Shown here: positions 36,957 to 45,833 of the stretch, one piece after another
Numbering within the stretch: position 1 is the stretch's first letter
Layout of the letters: each line of letters begins with the position of its first letter
From: Butyrivibrio sp.
Lineage (GTDB): Bacteria; Bacillota; Clostridia; Lachnospirales; Lachnospiraceae
Assembly (NCBI GenBank): GCA_023664865.1
Contig: JAMPEU010000001.1
Coordinates: 145,121-192,180 of the forward strand
Reading direction: 5' to 3'
Length of the DNA: 47,060 nt
Notes under the pieces: model-generated
Databases searched by the model: none
What the model was told of the DNA's origin: nothing
The model's input: only the letters and a program-made list of their open reading frames with translations
Position numbers and translations under genes: made by a program

Positions 36957-38273
36957 ATGGCTTATACTAACAGCATACAGAATTATTCCAATATATATAA
37001 TTTTTATATGACTACCTATGCGCCTAAGTCTAGCACACCTTATGATACACATAAGAAAAGCGAATTACGCAGCGTGTATAATTCTATTGTTAAAATGAAT
37101 AAAGAGGCTCCTTTGTATATTTTGGATACAAGCAAGGAATCATGTTCTTTTGCAGTAGGCATGAAAGAAAATGCAAGGGAACTTCGGAATACAATCGCAT
37201 CTTTAGGCGGTGTCAACGAAGATGAGCTTTTAAATAAAAAGGCGGCTTATTCTAGCAATGATAATATTGCCTCAGCTTCTTATATAGGCACGCCGTCAGA
37301 GAGCGCTAATGCTCCTGAGCTTGAGGTTGAAGTACGCGCATTGGCTTCCCGTCAGGTGAATATGGGAAAATATCTGCCCGCTGACGAGCCTATAGATCTT
37401 CCTGCCTCTACGTATTCATTCGATTTAAATATAGATGACTTGAACTATGAATTTCAGTTCAGCATCAAACCCGAAGATACTAATAGAAGCGTACAAGAGC
37501 GTCTCACAAGGTTGATCAACAATGCCAATATAGGCATTTCAAGCCAGATTTCGACAGACGATGAGGGCAACTCCTGTCTGCGGCTGGAATCCAATACAAC
37601 CGGATTAAAAGATTCCAAGCAGCATATTTTTAACGTGACAGACCATAAAACCAGTAAAACATCCGGTTCCGTCGATTATTTCGGTTTAGATTATGTTGCG
37701 TCTCCTGCGGCTAATGCCAGATATATTTTAAATGGAACGGAACATACGTCCCCTTCTAATAAGATAACGGTAGGACGCGAATATGAGCTGACTCTTAACG
37801 GAATAAGCAGTGAAGAAGGGGAAACCGCATCAATCGGGCTTAAGACAGATGTGGAATCGCTTACCGAAAATATTAGCTCTCTAATTAACGGATATAATTC
37901 ATTCCTGCGTGCCGCTGCCGAATACAGTGACACGCATCCTAAGAGTGGCCGCATAGTCCATGAGATGGGGAGCATCACCAGATTTTATGCAGAAGGGCTG
38001 ACTTCGGCAGGATTGAATATTAACATTGACGGAACTCTGGAAATCGATAAGGACGCTGTTCAAAAGAATGCAGCATATGATAATGCCAAGGAGACATTCT
38101 CCTCCATTATGGATTTTACGCGTTCATTAGTGCGCAAGACTAACCAGATTTCGTTGAATCCGATGAATTATGTAAACAATATTATCGTGGCGTATAAGAA
38201 TCCCGGAAAGAATTTTGCGACGCCATATATAACAAGCGCTTACAGCGGTATGATGTTTAACAGTTATTGCTAA
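36957..38273 (+). CDS. FliD-like (flagellar cap-related) protein with divergent ends
   Basis: The 438-residue protein has FliD features: residues 120-210 fit the N-terminal domain (ELEVEVRALASRQVN), 255-320 fit the C-terminal domain (RYILNGTEHTSPSNKI, VGREYELTLNGISSEEGETASIGLKTDVESL, INGYNSFL), and INIDGTLEID follows. Canonical FliD caps the filament and folds exported flagellin. Here the first 100 residues lack the usual opening, and the end (about 385-438) lacks the usual C-terminal coiled coil, ending MMFNSYC. It may be a paralogue with a different place on the filament. AAAGGAGGAG precedes the ATG. Confidence 0.75.
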   Translation: MAYTNSIQNYSNIYNFYMTTYAPKSSTPYDTHKKSELRSVYNSIVKMNKEAPLYILDTSKESCSFAVGMKENARELRNTIASLGGVNEDELLNKKAAYSSNDNIASASYIGTPSESANAPELEVEVRALASRQVNMGKYLPADEPIDLPASTYSFDLNIDDLNYEFQFSIKPEDTNRSVQERLTRLINNANIGISSQISTDDEGNSCLRLESNTTGLKDSKQHIFNVTDHKTSKTSGSVDYFGLDYVASPAANARYILNGTEHTSPSNKITVGREYELTLNGISSEEGETASIGLKTDVESLTENISSLINGYNSFLRAAAEYSDTHPKSGRIVHEMGSITRFYAEGLTSAGLNINIDGTLEIDKDAVQKNAAYDNAKETFSSIMDFTRSLVRKTNQISLNPMNYVNNIIVAYKNPGKNFATPYITSAYSGMMFNSYC

Positions 38274-38278
38274 AAGCC

Positions 38279-38308
38279 AACAGCCGGAGTTAAAATTCTC
38301 CGGCTGTT
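38279..38308. terminator. bidirectional terminator between FliD-like gene and glf
   Basis: An 11-bp perfect stem, AACAGCCGGAG with CTCCGGCTGTT, followed on the plus strand by TCTTTTT. The stop codon of glf lies in the loop region, so both convergent genes share it. Confidence 0.85.
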
Positions 38309-39438
38309 TCTTTTTCTGCCATCTGAAGCGCGATGGCAATTATTTTGTCCATATCATAATACTGATACCAGCCGAGCCGTCCGCCAAATAAAACATTCGG
38401 CTCATTCTCGGCAAGCTTACGATACTCGGCATATAATGCGTTGTTTCTTTCATTATTTACCGGATAATACGGTTCTTCTCCTGCTTTCCATTCCATCGGA
38501 TATTCCTTAGTAATGACAGTGCCCTGCTGTTTTCCAAACTCAAAATGTTTGTGCTCTATAATCCTTGTATACGGAGTCTCCCTGTCTGTATAATTTACAA
38601 CGGCATTCCCTTGAAAATTGTCACATTCCGGCATTTCTTCCTGTTCAAAGCGTAATGAGCGGTACTCCAGATGCCCTAATCTGTAACCGAAATATTCATC
38701 TATCATTCCGGTATACAGAATCTTTGAGAATGTATTCCCTAAGCCGTCAGCGAAATTTGTATCATTTCCATCCGGCGCGGTCTTTATATATTCCTGATAT
38801 GAAATTCCGGTTTTTACATCAATACCCTCAAGCAGCTTTTCTACTATATAAGTATAGCCGTGAACGGGAATCCCCTGATATACATCATTGAAATAGTTAT
38901 TATCGTATGTAAATCGGAGCGGCAGCCTTTTGATAATAAAAGCCGGCAGTTCTTTGCAGTCACGTCCCCATTGTTTCTCCGTATAGCCTTTTACCAACTT
39001 CTCATAGACATCGCGCCCTACAAGCGACAATGCCTGCTCTTCAAGGTTCTTCGGTTCTCCAATGTTAAGGCTTGCTATCTGCTCTTCTATTTTTTCTTTA
39101 GCCTGCGCCGGCGTCACCAATCCCCACATTTTGCTAAAGGTATTCATATTAAAAGGCATATTATACAGCTCATCATGATACCTTGCTATGGGTGAGTTGA
39201 CAAAATGGTTGAATTTGGAAAATTGGTTTACATAATCCCACACTCTTTTATCAGACGTATGGAAAATATGCGCTCCATACTTATGTACGTTTATGCCAAG
39301 AATCGATTCGGTATAAATATTTCCGGCAATATGTTCCCTTTTATCAATTACAAGCAGCTTTTTCCCTTTTTGGTTCAACTCATGCGCAAACACTGCTCCA
39401 AACAAGCCCGCTCCAACAACCAGATAATCATATTTCAT
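38290..39438 (-). CDS. glf: UDP-galactopyranose mutase
   Basis: The FAD enzyme (about 382 residues from the ATG at 39438, which has GGAAAG just upstream) converts UDP-galactopyranose to UDP-galactofuranose. Seen: the dinucleotide motif VVGAGLFGAVFAHELNQKG, KYGAHIFHT, and the C-terminal GRLGWYQYYDMDKII. Length is normal. Earlier in-frame starts up to 39486 would run into the upstream HTH gene. UDP-Galf is a donor for galactofuranose in glycans, so it could supply the nearby glycosyltransferases. Confidence 0.93.
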   Translation of the reverse strand: MKYDYLVVGAGLFGAVFAHELNQKGKKLLVIDKREHIAGNIYTESILGINVHKYGAHIFHTSDKRVWDYVNQFSKFNHFVNSPIARYHDELYNMPFNMNTFSKMWGLVTPAQAKEKIEEQIASLNIGEPKNLEEQALSLVGRDVYEKLVKGYTEKQWGRDCKELPAFIIKRLPLRFTYDNNYFNDVYQGIPVHGYTYIVEKLLEGIDVKTGISYQEYIKTAPDGNDTNFADGLGNTFSKILYTGMIDEYFGYRLGHLEYRSLRFEQEEMPECDNFQGNAVVNYTDRETPYTRIIEHKHFEFGKQQGTVITKEYPMEWKAGEEPYYPVNNERNNALYAEYRKLAENEPNVLFGGRLGWYQYYDMDKIIAIALQMAEKETAGEF

Positions 39439-39460
39439 ATGCTTTCCATTCTCCCATATA

Positions 39461-39799
39461 TCAGTTTTCCGACTGATATTTTTCAAGCTGGGAATAATCC
39501 TCCATAAGTTCTAGCACCTTTTTACGTCCCGCTTTATTCAGCTTAATATAATACTGCATTACCCTGTTCTCGAGGATTTTTCCTCCAAGTACACTCTTCT
39601 TGTCCAACGGAGAAAAGTCCACAGGATTAAGATTTAGTCTGTCACACATTCTTATAACGGTTCCATAAGCCATACCCTCGATACCCCTATCAAGCGCCGT
39701 TACTAGTGTAGAATAAGGAATCTCCATCTCAATTGCGAACTGTCTCACGCTCCTGTACTGTGATAAAATTTCTTTTTTAAGAATTTCTGCTTTCAGCAT
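39461..39799 (-). CDS. small HTH (XRE-like) regulator
   Basis: The 112-residue protein contains an HTH-like stretch (about 17-60: SVRQFAIEMEIPYSTLVTAL, then GTVIRMCDRLNLNPVDF) as in Cro/XRE proteins that use an atypical recognition helix. The C-terminal half is helical. GGAGGG precedes the ATG. It lies 22 bases before glf and is probably co-transcribed with it. Confidence 0.7.
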   Translation of the reverse strand: MLKAEILKKEILSQYRSVRQFAIEMEIPYSTLVTALDRGIEGMAYGTVIRMCDRLNLNPVDFSPLDKKSVLGGKILENRVMQYYIKLNKAGRKKVLELMEDYSQLEKYQSEN

Positions 39800-39975
39800 G
39801 TTTAGTCCCTCCTAAAATGTAATATTCTTGTGCACAGAGAAAAGTCATTACCGCTCCGTTATTATATACTTTACCATAAAATATTAAAAAATAAAAGCAT
39901 TTTAATAAAATTTCTAACGCAATTTCGCTTTTTGTGCGTAAAAATGATAAAAGACACGTATATTCACATTTTTTA

Positions 39976-40004
39976 TTGTAAGAAAACTCATAAAATGGTA
40001 AAAT
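39976..40004 (+). promoter_or_regulatory. promoter of the GT2-TPR array
   Basis: TTGTAA (39976-39981), 17 bases, TAAAAT (39999-40004) with TGG just before the -10 (extended -10), about 58 bases before the first glycosyltransferase. The rest of 39800-40062 is AT-rich with no gene; a divergent TATAAT at 39861-39866 may serve the HTH-glf pair. Confidence 0.6.
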
Positions 40005-40062
40005 ATCTATACAATAATTTCAATAATTTATTGAAGACTTAAGAAGAAAGGCTTGATTATCC

Positions 40063-41109
40063 ATGTTACCAATTACAGTCTGCATGATTGCAAAAAACGA
40101 AGATATACATATTGAAGAATGTTTAAAGAGGCTCAGGCCATGCAAATTTGAAATCGTCGTCGTAGATACGGGTTCCGTGGACAGAACCGTTGAAACGGCA
40201 AAAAAGTATACCAATAAGGTATACCACTTCGACTGGTGCAGCGATTTCAGCGCCGCGAGAAACTTTTCCGTCTCCCAAGCGTCAAACGACTGGGTTCTGG
40301 TAATAGACTGCGACGAATATCTGGAGAATATCAATCTTGCAGATATAGAATATACGCTGAAAGACAAATGTGCCTGTGCGGGAATGATTATCCGCAATAA
40401 TCCGTATATCATCCAAGGCGTCCGCTCCATTATGACGGAACGCATTGCCAGGCTTTTCAACCGTAAGTATTGCCACTATGAAGGCAGCGTACATGAACAG
40501 GTAATGCGTCTGGACGGAACAAGGCCGGAATTATTCCAGCTTCCACTAACCTTCTACCATGAGGGCTATGTCACGGAGTCTGATAAGCGCATACGCGCTA
40601 CGCGTAATCTGGAAATGCTTCTGCATGACTTGGACGTGAAAGGCCCTGATCCATATATATACTTCCAACTCGGACAGAATTATCTTTCCCTGAACGATAT
40701 GGAGAAAGCAATATATTATTATAAAGAAGGACTTGGGCTTGACTCTAACCCGCATGCTGAATTTGTTCAAAGCATGATTGAGACTTACGGCTACTGCCTG
40801 ATTGAGCTTGCCAAATATGACAGCGCCTTAAGCCTGGCGGAAAAATATGACCTGTTTGCCAACCGTGCGGATTTCGTCTACCTGATGGGTATGATATATA
40901 TGAAAAAAGGCATGTTGGAGCAGGCTCTTGCAGAATTCAAAAAAGCTACTACTATGTCAGAGTTTTCAAGAAAAGGCGTAAACAGCTATCGCGCTTATTA
41001 CAATATTGGAAACATCTACGAAACATTAGGCGATAAGGAAAAAGCCAAAGAATATTACAGTAAATGCGGCGACTTTAACGATGCCGCCAAAAAAATGGAA
41101 GAAGTGTAA
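40063..41109 (+). CDS. GT2 glycosyltransferase with TPR tail, copy 1
   Basis: The 348-residue protein has an N-terminal GT2 domain (about 1-190): PITVCMIAKNED, VVVDTGSVDRT (Asp35 for the nucleotide), DFSAARNFS (61-69) and the metal-binding D-C-D (82-84 in VIDCDEYL). The C-terminal part is a set of TPR-like repeats (PYIYFQLGQNYLSL, ADFVYLMGMIYMKKG, YRAYYNIGNIYETLGDKEKA) that could bind a protein substrate, as in the SunS glycopeptide transferase. First of five related genes in the array beside flagellin; O-glycosylation of flagellin is the likely role. Confidence 0.85.
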   Translation: MLPITVCMIAKNEDIHIEECLKRLRPCKFEIVVVDTGSVDRTVETAKKYTNKVYHFDWCSDFSAARNFSVSQASNDWVLVIDCDEYLENINLADIEYTLKDKCACAGMIIRNNPYIIQGVRSIMTERIARLFNRKYCHYEGSVHEQVMRLDGTRPELFQLPLTFYHEGYVTESDKRIRATRNLEMLLHDLDVKGPDPYIYFQLGQNYLSLNDMEKAIYYYKEGLGLDSNPHAEFVQSMIETYGYCLIELAKYDSALSLAEKYDLFANRADFVYLMGMIYMKKGMLEQALAEFKKATTMSEFSRKGVNSYRAYYNIGNIYETLGDKEKAKEYYSKCGDFNDAAKKMEEV

Positions 41110-41111
41110 CG

Positions 41112-42230
41112 ATGCTGCCGATTTCTATATGTATGATTGCTAAAAACGAGGAACAGCATATCGAGGAATGTCTAAGCAGGCTAAAACCATACTATAATGA
41201 GATAGTTTTGGTCGATACCGGCTCTACTGACGGCACTCTTGCAATCGCAGCAAAGTATACTGATAAAATCTATCACTTTGACTGGATTAATGATTTCAGT
41301 GCAGCAAGAAATTATTCTATTGCTCAGGCAACAAATGACTGGATACTCAGTATCGACTGTGACGAATATTTAGAGTCTATTGACAGCAGTATGCTTTTAC
41401 AGTTAATAAATAACCATACTAGCGAAGTCGGGCAGGTTTTAATCCGCAACCGTTTCTCTCAGAACGGACAGGCTGCAATCGAAAATATCCGTCTCAGCCG
41501 CTTATTTAACAGGAATTATTTTCATTATGAAGGTTCTATCCATGAACAGCTTGAAAGAAAATCATCGTCGGCAGACGGCAGCCTTAAATGCAATAACGGT
41601 ATGCACTCTGATATGCGCTCTGCCTTGCCTATACCGGCTTTTATAGTGCCGCTCACTCTTCTGCATGTCGGTTATGACGGCTCTGAAGAAGAAATGCGCG
41701 CCAAGGCGTTTCGCAATATCGCATTATTAGAAAAAGAACTTGAGATAAAAGGTGAAGACGCTTATATTTATTATCAATTAGGTCAAAGCTGCGTTAGACT
41801 TAAAGATTATGGGAAGGCGTATGAATGGTTTAATCTTGGACTCTCTATGGACCTTGACATCACACAGGGATATGTTCAGAATATGGTGGAAGCCTATGGC
41901 TACTGCCTGCTGGATATGAAACGGTTTGACGAGGCTTTGCTGTTAGAAGGCATATATGATGATTTTGCCGTCAGGGCGGATTTCGTTTTTTTGATGGGCT
42001 TAATCTATATGAACAATGCACGGTTTAACGATGCGATTGAAGAATTCAAAAAAGCTGCCACAATGGAACAGTTTTCTGTAGAAGGCACTAATAGCTATCG
42101 TGCCAATTATAATATAGGCGTAATCTATGAGTGTATGGGACAGATTAACAAGGCGCGTGAATACTATATAAAATGCGGCAGCTTTGAGCCTGCAAAGCAG
42201 CGTCTTTCTTATTTGGAATTTGAAAGTTGA
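41112..42230 (+). CDS. GT2 glycosyltransferase with TPR tail, copy 2
   Basis: The 372-residue protein has the same plan as copy 1 (CMIAKNEEQHIEECL, VLVDTGSTDGT, INDFSAARN, SIDCDEYLESI) and TPR-like repeats to the end. It is the longest copy, with an insert of roughly 25 residues near 150-180 (KSSSADGSLKCNN onward) before PLTLLHVGYDG. It starts 2 bases after copy 1 ends, so the two are translationally coupled. Confidence 0.85.
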   Translation: MLPISICMIAKNEEQHIEECLSRLKPYYNEIVLVDTGSTDGTLAIAAKYTDKIYHFDWINDFSAARNYSIAQATNDWILSIDCDEYLESIDSSMLLQLINNHTSEVGQVLIRNRFSQNGQAAIENIRLSRLFNRNYFHYEGSIHEQLERKSSSADGSLKCNNGMHSDMRSALPIPAFIVPLTLLHVGYDGSEEEMRAKAFRNIALLEKELEIKGEDAYIYYQLGQSCVRLKDYGKAYEWFNLGLSMDLDITQGYVQNMVEAYGYCLLDMKRFDEALLLEGIYDDFAVRADFVFLMGLIYMNNARFNDAIEEFKKAATMEQFSVEGTNSYRANYNIGVIYECMGQINKAREYYIKCGSFEPAKQRLSYLEFES

Positions 42231-42261
42231 TTATATATCAAAAATATGTCATACTATCTAT

Positions 42262-43446
42262 ATGAAAATATTATTTATTGAGTGGGCGAGTTTCGGAAAT
42301 ACGGATATGAAAGAGGCGTTCTGTAAAGAGGGCCATACTCTTGTATGCTTTCCCTTTTCCAACAAAGATTCAAGGCGCGACGATATGATAGAGGCTGAAC
42401 TGTCCGCCGTCCTGCGACGCGAAACGCCAGATATAGTCTTTTCATTCAATTATTTTCCCGTTATTTCCAACACATGCAAAAAAAATGATATACGCTATAT
42501 ATCATGGATTTATGACAGCCCATATGTAATGCTGTATTCATATACTACCATAAATCCCTGTAATACTATTTATGTGTTTGACAAGGAGTTATATTTTGAA
42601 TTCCATAAGGCTGGCATAAAAACCGTACACTATCTGCCTATGGCGGCTAATCCGGAAAGATTGGATAGACTTAAGCCAATGACAGCTAATCCAGAAGAAC
42701 CGAACGCAAGTAAACTGACAACTAATGACTTGAAATTCCTGTATGATATTTCCTTCGTCGGTTCACTTTATACAGAGAAACATAATTTTTTTGACAGAAT
42801 GACACAACTGTCAGATTATGCAAAGGGTTATTTGGACGCGCTGATGGCTTCGCAGATGCAGGTACAGGGCTATAACTTCATTCAGGAGTCCTTAGGTCCC
42901 ATAATGAACGATTTATATAGCGCACTGCCAATGGAGCCTAATTCCGATGGAGTGGAAACAAAGGAATATCTGTATGCACAGTATGTCATTAACCGCAAGA
43001 TTACCGGATTAGAGCGTACAAGCCTGATTAAAGCAATAACGCAGAAACATAAATTTGACCTTTTTACACATGATCCTGAGTTCAAGCTGCCCAATCTGAT
43101 TAACCACGGCAGTATCGAACCGTATCGGGAGATGCCGTTAGTGTTTAAACAAAGCAGGATAAACCTTAATATTTCCCTTCGCAGCATCAAAAGCGGCATC
43201 CCACAGCGCGCTTTTGACATTATGGGGAGCGGCGGCTTTTTACTCAGCAACTATCAAAATGACTTCATGGACTCATTTATTCCGGGAGAAGATTTTGTAT
43301 TCTATGAAAGTAAAGAGGATTTATTAAATAAAATAGATTATTATCTTGCAAACGAAGACGAACGGCGCGCTATCGCGGCAAACGGACATGACAAGCTGGC
43401 AGAGGCACATACGTATCGACACAGAGTGAGGGAGATGCTGCAATAA
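42262..43446 (+). CDS. CgeB-like glycosyltransferase (DUF3880/GT-B)
   Basis: The 394-residue protein has an N-terminal Rossmann half (MKILFIEWASFGNTDMKEAF, then PDIVFSFNYFPVISNTC and YISWIYDSPYV) and a C-terminal glycosyltransferase group-1 half (INLNISLRSIKSGIPQRAFDIMGSGGFLLSNYQNDF). This plan is that of CgeB-type proteins known from spore-surface glycosylation in Bacillus and often present in flagellar glycan loci. The start at 42262 lies beyond the end of copy 2; longer readings would overlap it. MAANPE and MTANPE form a short internal duplication near residues 130-150. The ribosome site is weak. Confidence 0.82.
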   Translation: MKILFIEWASFGNTDMKEAFCKEGHTLVCFPFSNKDSRRDDMIEAELSAVLRRETPDIVFSFNYFPVISNTCKKNDIRYISWIYDSPYVMLYSYTTINPCNTIYVFDKELYFEFHKAGIKTVHYLPMAANPERLDRLKPMTANPEEPNASKLTTNDLKFLYDISFVGSLYTEKHNFFDRMTQLSDYAKGYLDALMASQMQVQGYNFIQESLGPIMNDLYSALPMEPNSDGVETKEYLYAQYVINRKITGLERTSLIKAITQKHKFDLFTHDPEFKLPNLINHGSIEPYREMPLVFKQSRINLNISLRSIKSGIPQRAFDIMGSGGFLLSNYQNDFMDSFIPGEDFVFYESKEDLLNKIDYYLANEDERRAIAANGHDKLAEAHTYRHRVREMLQ

Positions 43447-43523
43447 CCTGCAAGTTAAATTAAGGATGAACAGCTCTTGAACGTGCCAATTTTCGTAAAT
43501 TAAGCAAGTATGGAGGTTTAAAT

Positions 43524-44600
43524 ATGGTTCCTATTTCAGTATGTATTATCACAAGAGATGAAGAAAATAAAATCGGCAAATGCTTAGCGCCGCTTGTGCC
43601 ATACGGCTTTGAAATCATAGTCGTTGACACCGGCTCTGTTGACCGCACCAAGGATATTGCCCGCGAGTATACGGACAAGGTCTATGATTTTGAATGGATT
43701 AATGATTTCAGCGCGGCGAGAAACTTTTCCCTGAAAAAGGCATCCCATAACTACGTACTGGTTCTGGACAGCGACGAATATCTGGTAGACTTGGATATAG
43801 AGGCGCTGTATGAGGCTATAGAGAACCACCCCCGCGGAGTCGGCATGCTGCTTCGTAATAACTATTATGATTCAAGAGGAAAAATATATAATTCACCGGA
43901 TAGAGTAGAGCGACTGTTTCATAAGCGTTACTACTACTACAGACAGACCATACACGAGCAGGTAACGGATATCAAGACCAACGGAACTTACTATGAGCGT
44001 TACAATATTCCGCTTACGATAGACCACGACGGATATATGGGCGATGAAGAGGCTAAGCGCAAAAAAGTTGAAAGAAATAATTCGCTGCTCTTTAAGGAAA
44101 TTGAAAAAAACCCTAACGAGCCGTATTTCTATTTTCAGGTAGGACAGTCCTATAACAGTATTGACGATTATGAAAATGCCTATATCTACTATAAAAAGGC
44201 TTTTGAACATAATATCAGCCCGGACCAGCCCTGGCTATTGACGATAGCGACTGCCTTTATGGTCTCCATGACCTCGACGGGGCGGCACAAAGAAGCTCTT
44301 GATTTCTTTGAACCGATTTATAATAACTTCGCTAATGACGCAAGCTTTCTCTGCAACATGGGGCTTGTTTACCTCAATAACAATATGCCGCTTAAGGCGA
44401 TGATGGAATTTGTCAAGGCAACGCAGTGTCCAAACAGCGAAGTTGAGGGTTCTAATACTTTTATCGCCTACTACAACATAGGATTAATCAATGAAACCCT
44501 AGGCAAGCTTCCTGAAGGGATTGCATTTTATAAAAAGTCCGCCTCTTACGGGTATCCGCTGGCGATAAAGAGGCTGCAGGATCTGGGCATATTATCATAA
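43524..44600 (+). CDS. GT2 glycosyltransferase with TPR tail, copy 3
   Basis: The 358-residue protein matches copies 1 and 2 in its GT2 domain (CIITRDEENKIGKCL, VVDTGSVDRT, INDFSAARNFS, VLDSDEYLVDL with D-S-D as metal site) and has TPR-like repeats (PYFYFQVGQSYNSIDDYENA and onward). GGAGG lies 8 bases before the ATG. It is separated from the CgeB-like gene by 77 bases with nothing else seen. Confidence 0.85.
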   Translation: MVPISVCIITRDEENKIGKCLAPLVPYGFEIIVVDTGSVDRTKDIAREYTDKVYDFEWINDFSAARNFSLKKASHNYVLVLDSDEYLVDLDIEALYEAIENHPRGVGMLLRNNYYDSRGKIYNSPDRVERLFHKRYYYYRQTIHEQVTDIKTNGTYYERYNIPLTIDHDGYMGDEEAKRKKVERNNSLLFKEIEKNPNEPYFYFQVGQSYNSIDDYENAYIYYKKAFEHNISPDQPWLLTIATAFMVSMTSTGRHKEALDFFEPIYNNFANDASFLCNMGLVYLNNNMPLKAMMEFVKATQCPNSEVEGSNTFIAYYNIGLINETLGKLPEGIAFYKKSASYGYPLAIKRLQDLGILS

Positions 44601-44608
44601 TAATGCAG

Positions 44609-44692
44609 AGTTCAGTCAAAATGAACAAAAACAGGGCTCCAATGCCTGAAAAGCGGTAAGTCGCCCCTTATTTTGTTCATTTTGACTGAACT
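44609..44692. repeat. perfect 22-bp inverted repeat element between GT copies 3 and 4
   Basis: Arms of 22 bases (44609-44630 and 44671-44692) are perfectly complementary, start AGTTCAG and end CTGAACT, and enclose about 40 bases with no strong further pairing. There is no classical T-run, so it is not a simple terminator. It shares its terminal 7 bases with the palindrome at 1195-1361. Confidence 0.75.
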
Positions 44693-44723
44693 ATAAATAT
44701 TGAAATCTGAAAGGAAAATCATT

Positions 44724-45785
44724 ATGCTTCCAATATCCGTATGTATTATAGCTAAGAATGAAGAGAATAGAATTGAAAAATGCCTGTCTTCGCTCAAGCC
44801 TTATGGTTTTGAGATTATAGTGGTCGATACCGGTTCTACAGACCGCACCAAAGAAATCGCCGGAAAATACGCTGACAAGGTGCTTGACTTCGAGTGGTGC
44901 GATGATTTCAGCGTCGCCAGAAATTATTCTCTTCGTGCGGCTTCCAATAACTGGATATTTATGATTGACTGCGACGAATACATTAAAACAATAGATATAG
45001 AGGAGCTTAACTGGTTTCGCAAGCACTTGGCCAACAGCGTGGGTTCAGTATCCCGTGAAAATATAGTCACAGAAAACGGCATTCCTGTCATTAATAACAC
45101 CGACAATACCGAGCGTTTTTTTGACAGACGGCTATACCGCTATACCGGAATGATACATGAACAGCTTACTCCAATCCGCAGCAAGGATTTTACGGCATAT
45201 CTGTTAAAAACCACGATATTGCATACCGGATATGATATGGGCAATGAAGAGTGCATTGCCAAATATGAGCGCAACCTTACCCTCCTTAAGAAACAGCTTG
45301 CCACGGATTCCGATAACCCCTATCTGTATTACCAGTTAGGCAAGACCTGTGAAATAGTCGGCGACTATTCCCGCGCTTGCGATTATTACAGCAAAGGGCT
45401 TTCATATGATTTAGACCCTGAACTCGCCTATGTTCAGGCTATGGTGGTTTCTTACGGAAACGCACTCCTGCTGACCGGACAGCATGAAACCGCACTGGGC
45501 TTTGAAAGCATCTATGACGCATTCTCCCCTTCGGCGGATTTTGTATATCTGATGGGGAATATCTATAAGCAGAATCAGATGTATGAGCAGGCACTTGAAC
45601 AGTATCAAAAGGCAATCGGCATACCTTTGTGCAAACAAAACGGGGCGAACAGCTTTCTTCCTATATTCCGCACAGGTGAAATCTGTGAGATTCTGGGCGA
45701 TGTTTCTACCGCTATTGCATGCTATAGCCAATGCGGAGATTTTACACCTGCAAAAGAAAGACTTAAAGCATTAAGCGGACAGTAA
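44724..45785 (+). CDS. GT2 glycosyltransferase with TPR tail, copy 4
   Basis: The 353-residue protein begins at the ATG at 44724, behind AAAGGAAA. It has the GT2 motifs CIIAKNEENRIEKCL, VVDTGSTDRT, DDFSVARNYS (Val where other copies have Ala) and MIDCDEYI, followed by TPR-like repeats (PYLYYQLGKTCEIVGDYSRA, ADFVYLMGNIYKQNQMYEQA). Confidence 0.85.
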   Translation: MLPISVCIIAKNEENRIEKCLSSLKPYGFEIIVVDTGSTDRTKEIAGKYADKVLDFEWCDDFSVARNYSLRAASNNWIFMIDCDEYIKTIDIEELNWFRKHLANSVGSVSRENIVTENGIPVINNTDNTERFFDRRLYRYTGMIHEQLTPIRSKDFTAYLLKTTILHTGYDMGNEECIAKYERNLTLLKKQLATDSDNPYLYYQLGKTCEIVGDYSRACDYYSKGLSYDLDPELAYVQAMVVSYGNALLLTGQHETALGFESIYDAFSPSADFVYLMGNIYKQNQMYEQALEQYQKAIGIPLCKQNGANSFLPIFRTGEICEILGDVSTAIACYSQCGDFTPAKERLKALSGQ

Positions 45786-45833
45786 ATTCCTGTCAGGGCC
45801 TTAATGCTGTGATATATAAGGAGTGAATAAATC

